A stretch of 64,000 nt of DNA from NCBI RefSeq assembly GCF_000327285.1, contig NZ_HE998571.1:56149-120148 (forward strand), read 5' to 3'. The translations under genes were made by a program, and so were the position numbers. Each line of letters opens with the position of its first letter. The first letter of the stretch is position 1. The notes under the pieces are model-generated. The model made no database searches. It was not told where the DNA came from and saw nothing but the letters and a program-made list of their open reading frames with translations. The DNA is from Holdemania massiliensis AP2. Its GTDB lineage: Bacteria > Bacillota_I > Bacilli_A > Erysipelotrichales > Erysipelotrichaceae. Shown piece after piece: positions 55,928-64,000 of the stretch.

Positions 55928-56815
55928 CTATTCCATTTCCTCATCCTGAATAGGAATCCAGACGTCATAGTAATGATTGATTGTGTTATTTTCGCCCATA
56001 ACCCGCGCTATGCTTCGGCCTAAAATATCTCCGGCCAAAACAAAAGCGTGTTTTTTTAAATAGCTGAAAGCGGGTTGAAGGTTTTCGTAATGCAAAAAGA
56101 CTTGATCCTCAATCCGGAAGATCATGTGAACACAGGATGCGGCCGGATAATAGACGCTGTCCTGACGGTCCAGGCCTAAGCTTTCCGCCATTTCGGCTTC
56201 CATCGCAAAGCCCCAATGCAGATGATGGTCAGAGTCGTCTTTAGAGAATAAAAATGACAGATCGGCAGCCGGCATCCAATCGGTCCACTCCGTTCGTGCC
56301 GCCTTTGTTTTTTCACCAGTCAGAAAATGATCCTCGATCTGATGATCCATCCGCCACACTGCTGGACGGCGCTGAATGGTGATCCTGTTCAATTCACTAT
56401 CTAGGCTTTCCAGCAGCTGGATTTTCTGCCGAAAACCATTCAACAGAAGACGCTGGCGTTCCAGGCGTTTTTCCTCGGCTTCTTCAAGCTTTCGGAAGCC
56501 TTCGCAATACTCCTTGAAATCCACGTTATTCAAAAGCTGGACAGACTCCTGCAACGAAGCGCCGATATTCTTCAATTCCTTCATTTTGATCAGATAATTG
56601 CCATCCACAACGGTATATCTGCGGTATTGATTTTCCTGATCCCGATGCGGCACCACTGCTCCCTGACTGTCGTAAAAACGAATCGTCGGCGCACTCATGG
56701 ACAAAAGGGATGCCATTTCCCCGACAGTATACTGATGAAAATTGCGTGTCTTTTCCTGATCTGCCCGAATTCTGTTTTTCATTGAGATTTCTTTCCTCTG
56801 TTCATCCATGTTCAT
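55928..56815 (-). CDS. MerR family transcriptional regulator (second module)
   Basis: A 295-residue MerR regulator. The winged helix is at about residues 28-95 (YTVGEMASLLSMSAPTIRFY), a coiled coil at 110-150, and a C-terminal effector-binding-like domain. Its own ATG overlaps the preceding gene by four bases; an internal ATG at 56782 after GAGGAAAG is an alternative start. It resembles the regulator at 2.6-3.4 kb in layout but not closely in sequence. Confidence 0.85.
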   Translation of the reverse strand: MNMDEQRKEISMKNRIRADQEKTRNFHQYTVGEMASLLSMSAPTIRFYDSQGAVVPHRDQENQYRRYTVVDGNYLIKMKELKNIGASLQESVQLLNNVDFKEYCEGFRKLEEAEEKRLERQRLLLNGFRQKIQLLESLDSELNRITIQRRPAVWRMDHQIEDHFLTGEKTKAARTEWTDWMPAADLSFLFSKDDSDHHLHWGFAMEAEMAESLGLDRQDSVYYPAASCVHMIFRIEDQVFLHYENLQPAFSYLKKHAFVLAGDILGRSIARVMGENNTINHYYDVWIPIQDEEME

Positions 56816-57126
56816 TCCGCCTCTTCCGACAGGGCTTCAATATAGAAGCTGACCGGCCGGAATCCGTCATTACAGGAAATCATAGCGGATTTGGGATTTT
56901 TCATCCATCCTTTGTAAAGATCTTCCCCACCGCAGGCCAGCGCCATGACAAAGGCGGAAAGGCTGCCCCAGGCACTGTCACAAAATCCTTCCGGTTTCTC
57001 CCAGCCATTCGTGATGAACACCTGCCCTTCTTTCATTCCGCAGGCGTTTTCCATCGGATTTTCAAAACGCTCCATTAAATCCCGATGCTGCGTGATCTTC
57101 ATCACAGTAATTCGACATTTTTTCAT
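56812..57126 (-). CDS. TIGR04076-family small protein
   Basis: A 104-residue protein matching the TIGR04076 pattern: MKKCRITVMK at the start, a KEGQVFI segment, KPEGFCDSAWGSLSAFVMAL in the middle and a C-terminal DGFRPVSFYIE. These proteins often sit beside oxidoreductases; the function is unknown. AGGAGGG precedes the ATG. It is the first gene of the operon with the MerR gene. Confidence 0.82.
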   Translation of the reverse strand: MKKCRITVMKITQHRDLMERFENPMENACGMKEGQVFITNGWEKPEGFCDSAWGSLSAFVMALACGGEDLYKGWMKNPKSAMISCNDGFRPVSFYIEALSEEAE

Positions 57127-57345
57127 AGCACCCTCCTGCTTCTTGTCTTTATTTTAGCATAAAGCGGCCAAGTCCTTCCTGCGAAATCTTTTCGGCCGGA
57201 TGCCGGTCCCCTTTTCTGTTTCCTCCTTGTTCCTTTTTTAAACAATTTTAAGTTCTTAAGCTTTTGCCTTCATTTCCGGGCCCGTGTGATCTGTTCACTT
57301 TCCCATATCAATTGGAAAAAGATCTCTTTTTCTAAATATGCAGTC

Positions 57346-57380
57346 CAAAAAAAACTGACCTTTACTTCGAGGGGCCAGTT
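57346..57380 (-). terminator. Terminator of the XRE pair
   Basis: Minus strand AACTGGCC..GGTCAGTT (one mismatch) followed by a run of eight T's. Confidence 0.65.
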
Positions 57381-57418
57381 CGCTTCTCATTTCATTGATT
57401 CAAGTTGGATTCTTTTGC

Positions 57419-57751
57419 TTATTCTTTTGAATCGGGATCTTCTTTTTTCCCCTTTCCTTTCTTCTTTTTTCTTGATTTTTCCTGATTCTCATCCATTAAA
57501 ATTTTTCGCCGTGTCTCTAGGATTTCATCGATTTGATCAAAACAGGGTGAATCAAAGAATTCCTTGATTGAAATATCCAATGTCAGACAGATACAATAGA
57601 TCGTCGGAAGGTATAACGTTTCCTGCGGTTTAGACATAAAGGAAGAAATTGTGCTGTTGCCGCAGGCTTTATTGCTTAATGAGCTATAGGTCAAATTATA
57701 CTTCTTACACAGTTCATCAATCCGCTTGCGCAGGGCTTCGCTACATTTCAT
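57419..57751 (-). CDS. XRE-family HTH protein with Lys/Glu-rich tail
   Basis: A 110-residue protein with an XRE-type helix-turn-helix in residues 5-65 (YNLTYSSLSNKACGNSTISSF). A segment SIKEFFDSPCFDQI is shared with the next gene, and a highly charged C-terminal tail (KKKKGKGKKE) follows. It lies 2 bp after its shorter paralogue. Probably a DNA-binding repressor. Confidence 0.8.
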   Translation of the reverse strand: MKCSEALRKRIDELCKKYNLTYSSLSNKACGNSTISSFMSKPQETLYLPTIYCICLTLDISIKEFFDSPCFDQIDEILETRRKILMDENQEKSRKKKKGKGKKEDPDSKE

Positions 57752-57753
57752 CT

Positions 57754-57993
57754 CTATACTCCTTTGTCTAAATCATCAAACAGATCACTATCAAAGAATT
57801 CGGCGAACGACATATCAAACGCAGCAAGGATCTTACAGCAGGTGTGCAGCGTCAGGTACTTGTCCGGCTCTCGTTTATAATTGTAGAACACATTCTTGTT
57901 GACGCCACTGATCTTGGACAGCTTGTATATGGACCAGTTTCTTTTTTTGCATAGCTCGTCAATCCGTTTAAAAACCGCTTCATTCAATTTCAT
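57754..57993 (-). CDS. Small XRE-family HTH protein
   Basis: A 79-residue XRE-type repressor: KRNWSIYKLSKISGVNKNVF is the helix-turn-helix, and SFAEFFDSDLFDDL is the tail shared with the neighbour. It is a tandem paralogue of the downstream gene, in one operon. Target unknown; the next genes on the other strand include a decayed XRE gene. Confidence 0.8.
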   Translation of the reverse strand: MKLNEAVFKRIDELCKKRNWSIYKLSKISGVNKNVFYNYKREPDKYLTLHTCCKILAAFDMSFAEFFDSDLFDDLDKGV

Positions 57994-58098
57994 TTAATGT
58001 ATCCTTTGTATCAACACAAAATAGTCAATAACATCCAATTCCGCTTTTATTATACCCAGACGCGTGATAGAATTGAAATTGGGGGTTATGTTCTAATT

Positions 58099-58331
58099 AT
58101 GGTAAATAAAGGAATGCTTAACGTAGGTTCATTCATTCACCAGGTTCGTACAAAAAAAACATATCGTTAGAAATGCTTTCTACGGTCACTGAAATCTCGG
58201 TTAATGAATTAATTGCTTTGGAACAGGGGCAAGATTGTCTGGTTTCCGACTACTTCATCCTCTTAACAGCTTTGGGATTTGACTGGGATCAAATTGTTGA
58301 AGCCCTTCAGCAGGGTCAGCAGGAGGAATGA
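58099..58331 (+). pseudogene. XRE-family regulator, frameshifted in a poly-A run
   Basis: Starts MVNKGMLNVGSFIHQVRTKK, then stops after eight A's (58152-58159). With nine A's it would continue NISLEMLSTVTEISVNELIA..LTALGFDWDQIVEALQQGQ, a normal XRE protein of about 77 residues. The restored stop overlaps the next ATG (ATGA). Confidence 0.65.
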
Positions 58332-58693
58332 AAAAGGAAAGATTGTCTTTTTAAACGGCAGGAAACTCCTGATTCACATTTTGGCAAAACTTATTTCTAT
58401 TGATAAGAAACAGGCAGGGCGGCTCTTCTCAGTTTTGTCAGAGTTGGAAACGGTGATCATGGAATCCGAGCTAATATTTCAATATCTGCTTGCCGCTTTC
58501 ATCTATCCTGTTTTAAGTAAAAAAACAGATGAAAATTCGAGAAACACGCTATCTTTTAGAAAAGAACGCAATTCAATGCGAGGTTTATTTATCCGCCAAG
58601 TTCATTACTGAATTGATATATGATTTTTTCAGCCGCCGGAATAATGATTCCAAAGCGGTCTATTATCGGAATTTATTAGATCGGAGAAAATAA
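58328..58693 (+). pseudogene. Small gene with two homopolymer frameshifts
   Basis: Three adjoining frames read as one protein if a T is added at 58348-58352 and an A removed at 58519-58525: MKKERLSF, then LNGRKLLIHILAKLIS..IYPVLSKK, then QMKIRETRYLLEKNA..NLLDRRK, about 121 residues. It was probably co-transcribed with the XRE gene. The family is unknown. The reading is an inference from protein-like composition on both sides of each break. Confidence 0.45.
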
Positions 58694-58720
58694 GTCAATA
58701 CCCTAGAAAGAGAGATCAGG

Positions 58721-59116
58721 ATGATGGAAAGAACTCAAGCCTTACTGGAACAACTGGCTCAGGACAATCAGGTTACAGTTGATGATGTCATAGAAGATTT
58801 GCAGCGGCGCATTGATGAAGCCTGGGCGGGAACGGAAAACAGCCTGCTACATGCGTTTTTCAAAAATCAAAAACCCTGCCCGGGGATGTTTATCTTGGCC
58901 TTCGATCTGCTTCAGGAAATCAACGATCAGGTTCAGGAAATTCTCGAAGCGATGATTCAGGAAGAAAGCGAAGCGGGAATTGAAACTTCGATTGAAGTGG
59001 CCGATCAATTAACCAGCGAACAGCTCAAAGATCCGATTGAAACTTTCCTGGCGATGCTAAAATCTCTGAAAAACAATGCGCCGATCATCCGGATGATTTA
59101 CCGCCAACAGGCATAA
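58721..59116 (+). CDS. Small acidic helical protein of unknown function
   Basis: A 131-residue, Glu/Gln-rich, all-helical protein (TQALLEQLAQDNQVTVDDVI at the start). It follows the decayed XRE gene pair in the same direction and may belong to that operon. Two ATGs are adjacent; an AGG lies just before. No family recognised. Confidence 0.6.
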   Translation: MMERTQALLEQLAQDNQVTVDDVIEDLQRRIDEAWAGTENSLLHAFFKNQKPCPGMFILAFDLLQEINDQVQEILEAMIQEESEAGIETSIEVADQLTSEQLKDPIETFLAMLKSLKNNAPIIRMIYRQQA

Positions 59117-59165
59117 ACCGATCTTTGATCCACTCCATTTGACGAAGAAGCTTCTGTTTCAACAG

Positions 59166-59189
59166 GCGAACGATGCAGTTCGCTTTTTT
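59166..59189 (+). terminator. Intrinsic terminator after the small acidic gene
   Basis: GCGAAC-GATGCA-GTTCGC followed by TTTTTT. Confidence 0.85.
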
Positions 59190-59326
59190 AATGGAACGGT
59201 AGTTTTTTCTGTCAAACATCCGGCTGCATATCGGCAGACAGGAAAAAGGATCGACATTTTTTACCGTCAATCCTAATTCAACTTCATTTTTTGATTTTCT
59301 TTACAACGAAGGTATGGAATTCAGGT

Positions 59327-60769
<1,443 letters not shown>

Positions 60770-62134
60770 CTACTCCTCAAATTTGAGCAAGCTCATCGCA
60801 ATCCAGGTGACAACCATGGCGACACCCACGCCTAACAGATACCAGGGGAAGGTTTCAGTCATCGCTAAGACAATCGTCCCAAACGGAACAAAACCAAACG
60901 ACAGATACTGAACCGTGAACGCCCCCATGATCGCACCGCCGGCAGCCCCGCCGATCACAGTTGCCCACAGAGCTTTTTTATACTTCATGATCAGACCGAA
61001 CATGACCGATTCTGTGACGCCGATCAAAGCGGTAACCCCGGTGGATAAACCCAGCGACTTGGTTTCTTCCTTTTTGGATTTATAGAAAATAAACAGCGCG
61101 CAGACGGCCATTGCCGCATTGGAAGCCGCGGTGCAGGGATAGATGAAATCGTAGCCGAGTGTCGCCAGGTTCTGCACGGTAATCGGCGACATCGCTACCT
61201 GCATGCCGGTCATCAACATAAATGGATATAAAGCGCCGCACAACGCACCACCGACCGGTCCCAGCGAAGTATACAGCCACAGAATGCCCTGTGCGACAAA
61301 GGTACCGATCCAGTTGCCAATCGGCGCCAGAATCATCCAGCCGACAACTGCCGAAAGCATAACGGAAACCAACGGTGTAACAATGATGTCAATCATCTTC
61401 GGCACAACTCGCTTGCAGGCCTTTTCAACAAAGGACTGGAAATAGACGATCAGAATTGCCGGAATGACTGTCGATGCATAACCGGCATAGGTAATCGGAA
61501 GAAAACCAAACAGCTTGATCGACGTGCCGGCCATGGCGGAGAAGGTCGGATGCATGATGATCGCGGCCGTGGTTGCCGCTAAATAAGGATTGCAGCGGAA
61601 CCGTTTGCCCGCGGAAAAGGCAGCCAGGATTGGCAGGAAGTAAAAGGCAGCTTGGGAACAGGTAAAGAAAAACGTATAGGTCGCGGAATTGGGATCGATC
61701 CATCCTAATGTCTGAATCGAATACAACAGTCCCTGAAGCAGACCGCAGGCTACGATCGCCGGAATGAACGGCGCAAAGATCGAGGATAGTGTTTCCATGA
61801 ACGTTCCCAACAGATCTTGGATGCCTTTCTTTTCGGGTGAGAGCGAATGGTCAAGATTTTCATCAATCCCTTCCTGTCTTTGAAAATCACCGACCTGACA
61901 GAGTGCTTCATAAACATCGTTGACTTCGTTTCCGATAATCACCTGAAACTGATTGTTGCTCCACTTGGAACCAAACACCGAAGCGAGCTTGTTGATTTCT
62001 TCCGCTTCTACCCGATTTTTATCTTTCACGGTTAAGCGCAGTCGTGTAACACAGTGCGTTGCGAATGAAATGTTGTCTTTGCCTCCGACATGTTTTAAAA
62101 TATCGGCAGCCAAAGTCATGTAGTCTTTTGTCAT
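60770..62134 (-). CDS. bglF: PTS beta-glucoside IIBC permease
   Basis: A 454-residue glucose-superfamily permease. The N-terminal IIB domain (1-90) has the phospho-Cys in THCVTRLRL (about residue 28). IIC with about ten helices follows (110-450). There is no C-terminal IIA; that part is encoded separately by the first operon gene. It takes up and phosphorylates aryl-beta-glucosides or related sugars. Confidence 0.92.
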   Translation of the reverse strand: MTKDYMTLAADILKHVGGKDNISFATHCVTRLRLTVKDKNRVEAEEINKLASVFGSKWSNNQFQVIIGNEVNDVYEALCQVGDFQRQEGIDENLDHSLSPEKKGIQDLLGTFMETLSSIFAPFIPAIVACGLLQGLLYSIQTLGWIDPNSATYTFFFTCSQAAFYFLPILAAFSAGKRFRCNPYLAATTAAIIMHPTFSAMAGTSIKLFGFLPITYAGYASTVIPAILIVYFQSFVEKACKRVVPKMIDIIVTPLVSVMLSAVVGWMILAPIGNWIGTFVAQGILWLYTSLGPVGGALCGALYPFMLMTGMQVAMSPITVQNLATLGYDFIYPCTAASNAAMAVCALFIFYKSKKEETKSLGLSTGVTALIGVTESVMFGLIMKYKKALWATVIGGAAGGAIMGAFTVQYLSFGFVPFGTIVLAMTETFPWYLLGVGVAMVVTWIAMSLLKFEE

Positions 62135-62169
62135 ACTCTAAATCTCCTTCTCTTTTGTTTTTCTCTTCT

Positions 62170-62213
62170 ATGGGGATCCAGTCCCGCGCGTTAGACTGGG
62201 ATCCCCATTTTTT
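62170..62213 (+). terminator. Strong hairpin in the bglG-IIBC gap, T-run on plus strand
   Basis: ATGGGGATCC pairs with GGATCCCCAT, with inner AGTC/GACT; the T-run lies on the plus strand only. In the minus-strand operon message it would be a stem without U-tract, perhaps affecting mRNA stability. On the plus strand it would stop antisense transcription. Confidence 0.6.
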
Positions 62214-62265
62214 GTTTGTTCCTCAACGTTGAACGTTAAGGCCGCAGAAATAACATCCCTTGGTT

Positions 62266-63102
62266 TTACACTGTCGGTTGCGCACAGCGCTCACGATCAC
62301 ATAAACGCTGAACATGCAGGATCAGATAAAACTTCTCTTCCTCACCAATCGGATAACCGCTGGCTTCCAGATAGACCGCCATGGCACTGACGACTTCGCA
62401 GATTGGGGCATACCGTTCTTTAATCGTCTGGTATAGGGAATAGGAAACATTCTGCGGAGGTTGTTGATTCATCCGCCGAAGCAAATACTGCAGATGTGTC
62501 GCAAAACGGGTGTAGTTAAACGATTTTCGATAGATCGGATGATGCAGATACGCTTCAATGATCCGCGTACAGCCGTCGATCAGTTCTTCTTCCTGCTGCG
62601 TATTGGAAGTTTTGACAGACAGCTCGGCGTTAATAAGATTCAGTGCAATGCCTGCTTTCTCACTTTCCGGCAGTCGGATATCCAGCTGTTCCTCCACTCG
62701 CTGCAGCGTTCTTTCCGCCAGCTTCATTTCTAACGGATAGCTGCTTTCCAATTCATAGATCAGCGGCATTTTCAGCTGAATTTTCTTGTTCATCCGTTCG
62801 ATGCAGAACTCCAGATGATCGGCCAGCGTAAAGGGCAGATTGGCATTCAGCTCAGCCGGGATCTGGTCGACCGCTTCGTTGTAGATCTGATCCGCGATCT
62901 GCAGGATCTTGGGATTAACCGTCTGAATCAGGCGGATTGTTTCCGAGTTGAAACCGTAATATGTACGGGAAATGATCGAGAGATCTGTCAGCTCGCACGG
63001 CATTTTCTGAAATCCGACGCCGCGGCCTTCAACAATGACTTTTTCACCCTTGGAATCCTCCGCCAGCGCAAAGTTGTTATTGATCTTTTTTAACAGCTTC
63101 AT
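62266..63102 (-). CDS. BglG/LicT-family transcriptional antiterminator
   Basis: A 278-residue antiterminator. The CAT RNA-binding domain is residues 1-55 (MKLLKKINNNFALAEDSKG, then GRGVGFQK). PRD1 and PRD2 follow, with conserved His in LADHLEFCIERM, RFATHLQYLLRR and LILHVQRL. When the sugar is present it binds the RAT RNA and prevents terminator formation. It overlaps the IIA gene by four bases, and GGAGA lies before the ATG; a longer frame upstream is only an overlap with IIA. Its target RAT lies in the operon leader. Confidence 0.93.
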   Translation of the reverse strand: MKLLKKINNNFALAEDSKGEKVIVEGRGVGFQKMPCELTDLSIISRTYYGFNSETIRLIQTVNPKILQIADQIYNEAVDQIPAELNANLPFTLADHLEFCIERMNKKIQLKMPLIYELESSYPLEMKLAERTLQRVEEQLDIRLPESEKAGIALNLINAELSVKTSNTQQEEELIDGCTRIIEAYLHHPIYRKSFNYTRFATHLQYLLRRMNQQPPQNVSYSLYQTIKERYAPICEVVSAMAVYLEASGYPIGEEEKFYLILHVQRLCDRERCAQPTV

Positions 63103-63569
63103 AAGCGTTCTCCGGTCATGACGGTTTCTGAAGCTTTTACGGACTGCAGATCCAAATGTTTTTCCCAATGCCAGTTTGATGCTTTGGTGATCAGCATCAT
63201 CACCGTCAGGTCATAGGCGCTTAAAAGCTGGCGGTCAAACCGAATGATCGGCTCACCCCGACGGACTGGATCGTTGACCTTCTTTAAGGCTGTAAATCCC
63301 TGTCCCTGCATTTCTACCGTATCCATGCCGATGTGAATCAACAGTTCCACATCTTTGCTGCGAATCCCGAAGGCATGCCGGGTTTCAAAAAGCATGATCA
63401 GTTTCCCATCACAGGGAGCACAGACAAGCTCTGTATGCGGATTCACCGCGATCCCATCGCCTAAGTTTTTACTGGCGAAAAATGGATCGCTGACCTGTGT
63501 GATATCGAGCAGATCCCCTTCTGCCGGAGCACCTAAGATCATCGTTTTCTTTGCGAACAGACTTAACAT
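63099..63569 (-). CDS. PTS glucose-type IIA component
   Basis: A 156-residue IIA of the glucose family (beta-sandwich) with the phospho-His in LLIHIGMDTVEMQ (about residue 75) and GDGIAVNP near the middle. It supplies phosphate to the IIBC encoded two genes downstream, which lacks this domain. AAGGAGG precedes the ATG at 63567-63569. First gene of the bgl operon. Confidence 0.92.
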   Translation of the reverse strand: MLSLFAKKTMILGAPAEGDLLDITQVSDPFFASKNLGDGIAVNPHTELVCAPCDGKLIMLFETRHAFGIRSKDVELLIHIGMDTVEMQGQGFTALKKVNDPVRRGEPIIRFDRQLLSAYDLTVMMLITKASNWHWEKHLDLQSVKASETVMTGERL

Positions 63570-63591
63570 GTTAACACCTCCTTTGTGCAAC

Positions 63592-63648
63592 AAAAAAGGG
63601 AGGCAAACCATAACCAAAACAAATGTTCTGGTTAGTTATGCCTCCCTT
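63592..63648 (-). terminator. Leader terminator of the bgl operon
   Basis: Minus strand AAGGGAGGCA pairs with TGCCTCCCTT, with an inner AACCAGAACA/TGTTTTGGTT stem and six T's. Located between promoter and first gene, it is the conditional terminator of a BglG-type system. Confidence 0.88.
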
Positions 63649-63658
63649 ACGAGTTACA
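63634..63658 (-). promoter_or_regulatory. Ribonucleic antiterminator (RAT) site
   Basis: Minus strand TGTAACT..AGGCATAACT resembles the LicT RAT pattern TGTTACT..AGGCAAAACC. Its 3' half overlaps the 5' stem of the leader terminator, so protein binding there would exclude the terminator. Confidence 0.65.
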
Positions 63659-63674
63659 GTCTAACGATAATTTA

Positions 63675-63703
63675 AAATTACACCTGAATTTTCTTTTTGT
63701 CAA
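63675..63703 (-). promoter_or_regulatory. Promoter of the bgl operon
   Basis: TTGACA (63698-63703), 17-bp spacer, TAATTT (63675-63680). Confidence 0.8.
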
Positions 63704-63713
63704 GCGCTTTCAT
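63698..63713. promoter_or_regulatory. cre-like catabolite repression site
   Basis: Minus strand ATGAAAGCGCTTGACA contains the core AAAGCGCTT of CcpA sites, with one or two departures from consensus. It overlaps the -35, as expected for repression by CcpA. Confidence 0.5.
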
Positions 63714-63776
63714 GAACTGAGCTCAAGAATTCAACGCTGATCATTCCCACAGCATGCGCATTCCATTCCGCTAAAA

Positions 63777-63998
63777 TCAGAGCTGAAACATTGAAATTGA
63801 AATTTTTCCTTCTAATCGCAAGAAAGTGCTGCAAGCATCACTCTGAAAGTCTAAACCTTCAGAGCCCCTCTCTGTTTCTTGCCAGGAGAGTATTCCTGCA
63901 GTTCTGTTCCTTCCTCCTCTCTCTTGCTTCACAAGATGAAGGCTGTGTCGAAGGTTCTTCCCCACAGGCGTCTTCGTTCTCTTTCTGTTTCTTAATTT
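63777..63998 (-). other. Open frame at the right edge, uncertain
   Basis: A frame of 74 codons runs from the window edge to TGA at 63777 (..LDFQSDACSTFLRLEGKISI..). It could be the C-terminus of a gene lying outside the window or chance. No family, ribosome site or RNA gene recognised; composition is Arg/Glu/Ser-rich. Confidence 0.2.
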
Positions 63999-64000
63999 CG

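Noticed and set aside
59085..59270. 61-codon minus-strand open frame
   Set aside because: Runs through a strong plus-strand terminator and the end of the upstream gene; no ribosome site.

Overview
The window looks like the chromosome of a low-to-moderate GC Firmicute. The best guess is Erysipelotrichia, close to Holdemania; this is inferred from gene content and style, with no database search. Supporting signs are the parA/parB/noc/rsmG origin-proximal block, many GGAGG ribosome sites, sugar PTS operons, flavin-based 'fumarate reductase-like' lipoproteins and a GAG-type lyase/GH88 locus. No tRNA, rRNA, CRISPR array or intact insertion sequence was seen.

Layout. 1-4.1 kb: 5' part of mnmE, a MerR regulator plus Tat-lipoprotein flavoreductase module, and a membrane protein. 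4.4-9.3 kb: a DbpA-type RNA helicase, then an Rpn (PD-(D/E)XK) nuclease gene whose 3' end is tandemly repeated into two further small overlapping ORFs, then a frameshifted NSS sodium symporter. 9.5-14 kb: PHP phosphatase, ferritin-like/VIT metal transporter, lipoprotein, fucose-isomerase-like protein. 14-20 kb: heterodimeric ABC exporter with an AgrC/AgrA-like two-component system, and a GNAT acetyltransferase with a structured leader RNA. 20.8-26.7 kb: FMN/FAD reductase lipoprotein, threonine degradation (tdh-kbl), polysaccharide deacetylase. 26.8-31.8 kb: AT-rich island with a 5'-truncated Rhs toxin and two paralogous beta-rich proteins that are candidate immunity factors. 32.2-35.4 kb: rsmG-noc-parA-parB operon. 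35.6-42 kb: HAD phosphatase, lipoprotein, two unknown genes, an inactivated paralogue of a small membrane protein, and an AAA15 ATPase/RloB-like putative defence pair with a striking double-palindrome operator. 42-47.8 kb: LicR-type regulator divergent from a Lac-family PTS and GH1 operon. 48-57 kb: AAA/DUF4143 ATPase, small membrane protein, a perfect-looking Noc-binding site, heparinase-like lyase plus GH88 with AraC regulator, and a second MerR-flavoreductase module. 57-59 kb: XRE regulators and decayed small genes. 59.3-63.7 kb: complete bgl operon (IIA, BglG antiterminator, IIBC, GH1) with promoter, RAT and terminator.

The strongest candidate for an undescribed system is the Rpn locus. 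It has a full-length nuclease gene with a perfect internal Shine-Dalgarno and start that would give an RpnS-type C-terminal antitoxin. Two extra copies of that C-terminal module follow, each overlapping the previous stop in a new frame and each carrying one more four-residue repeat (2, 3, 4). Also notable are the twin-hairpin leader before the GNAT gene, the two MerR modules with matching 19-bp-spacer promoters, the defence-pair operator, a Noc lacking the usual N-terminal helix together with a Noc site in the same window, and a TGA codon exactly at a conserved Trp. Several genes carry single-base indels in homopolymers. These could be natural decay, phase variation or sequencing error, and should be checked against reads first.
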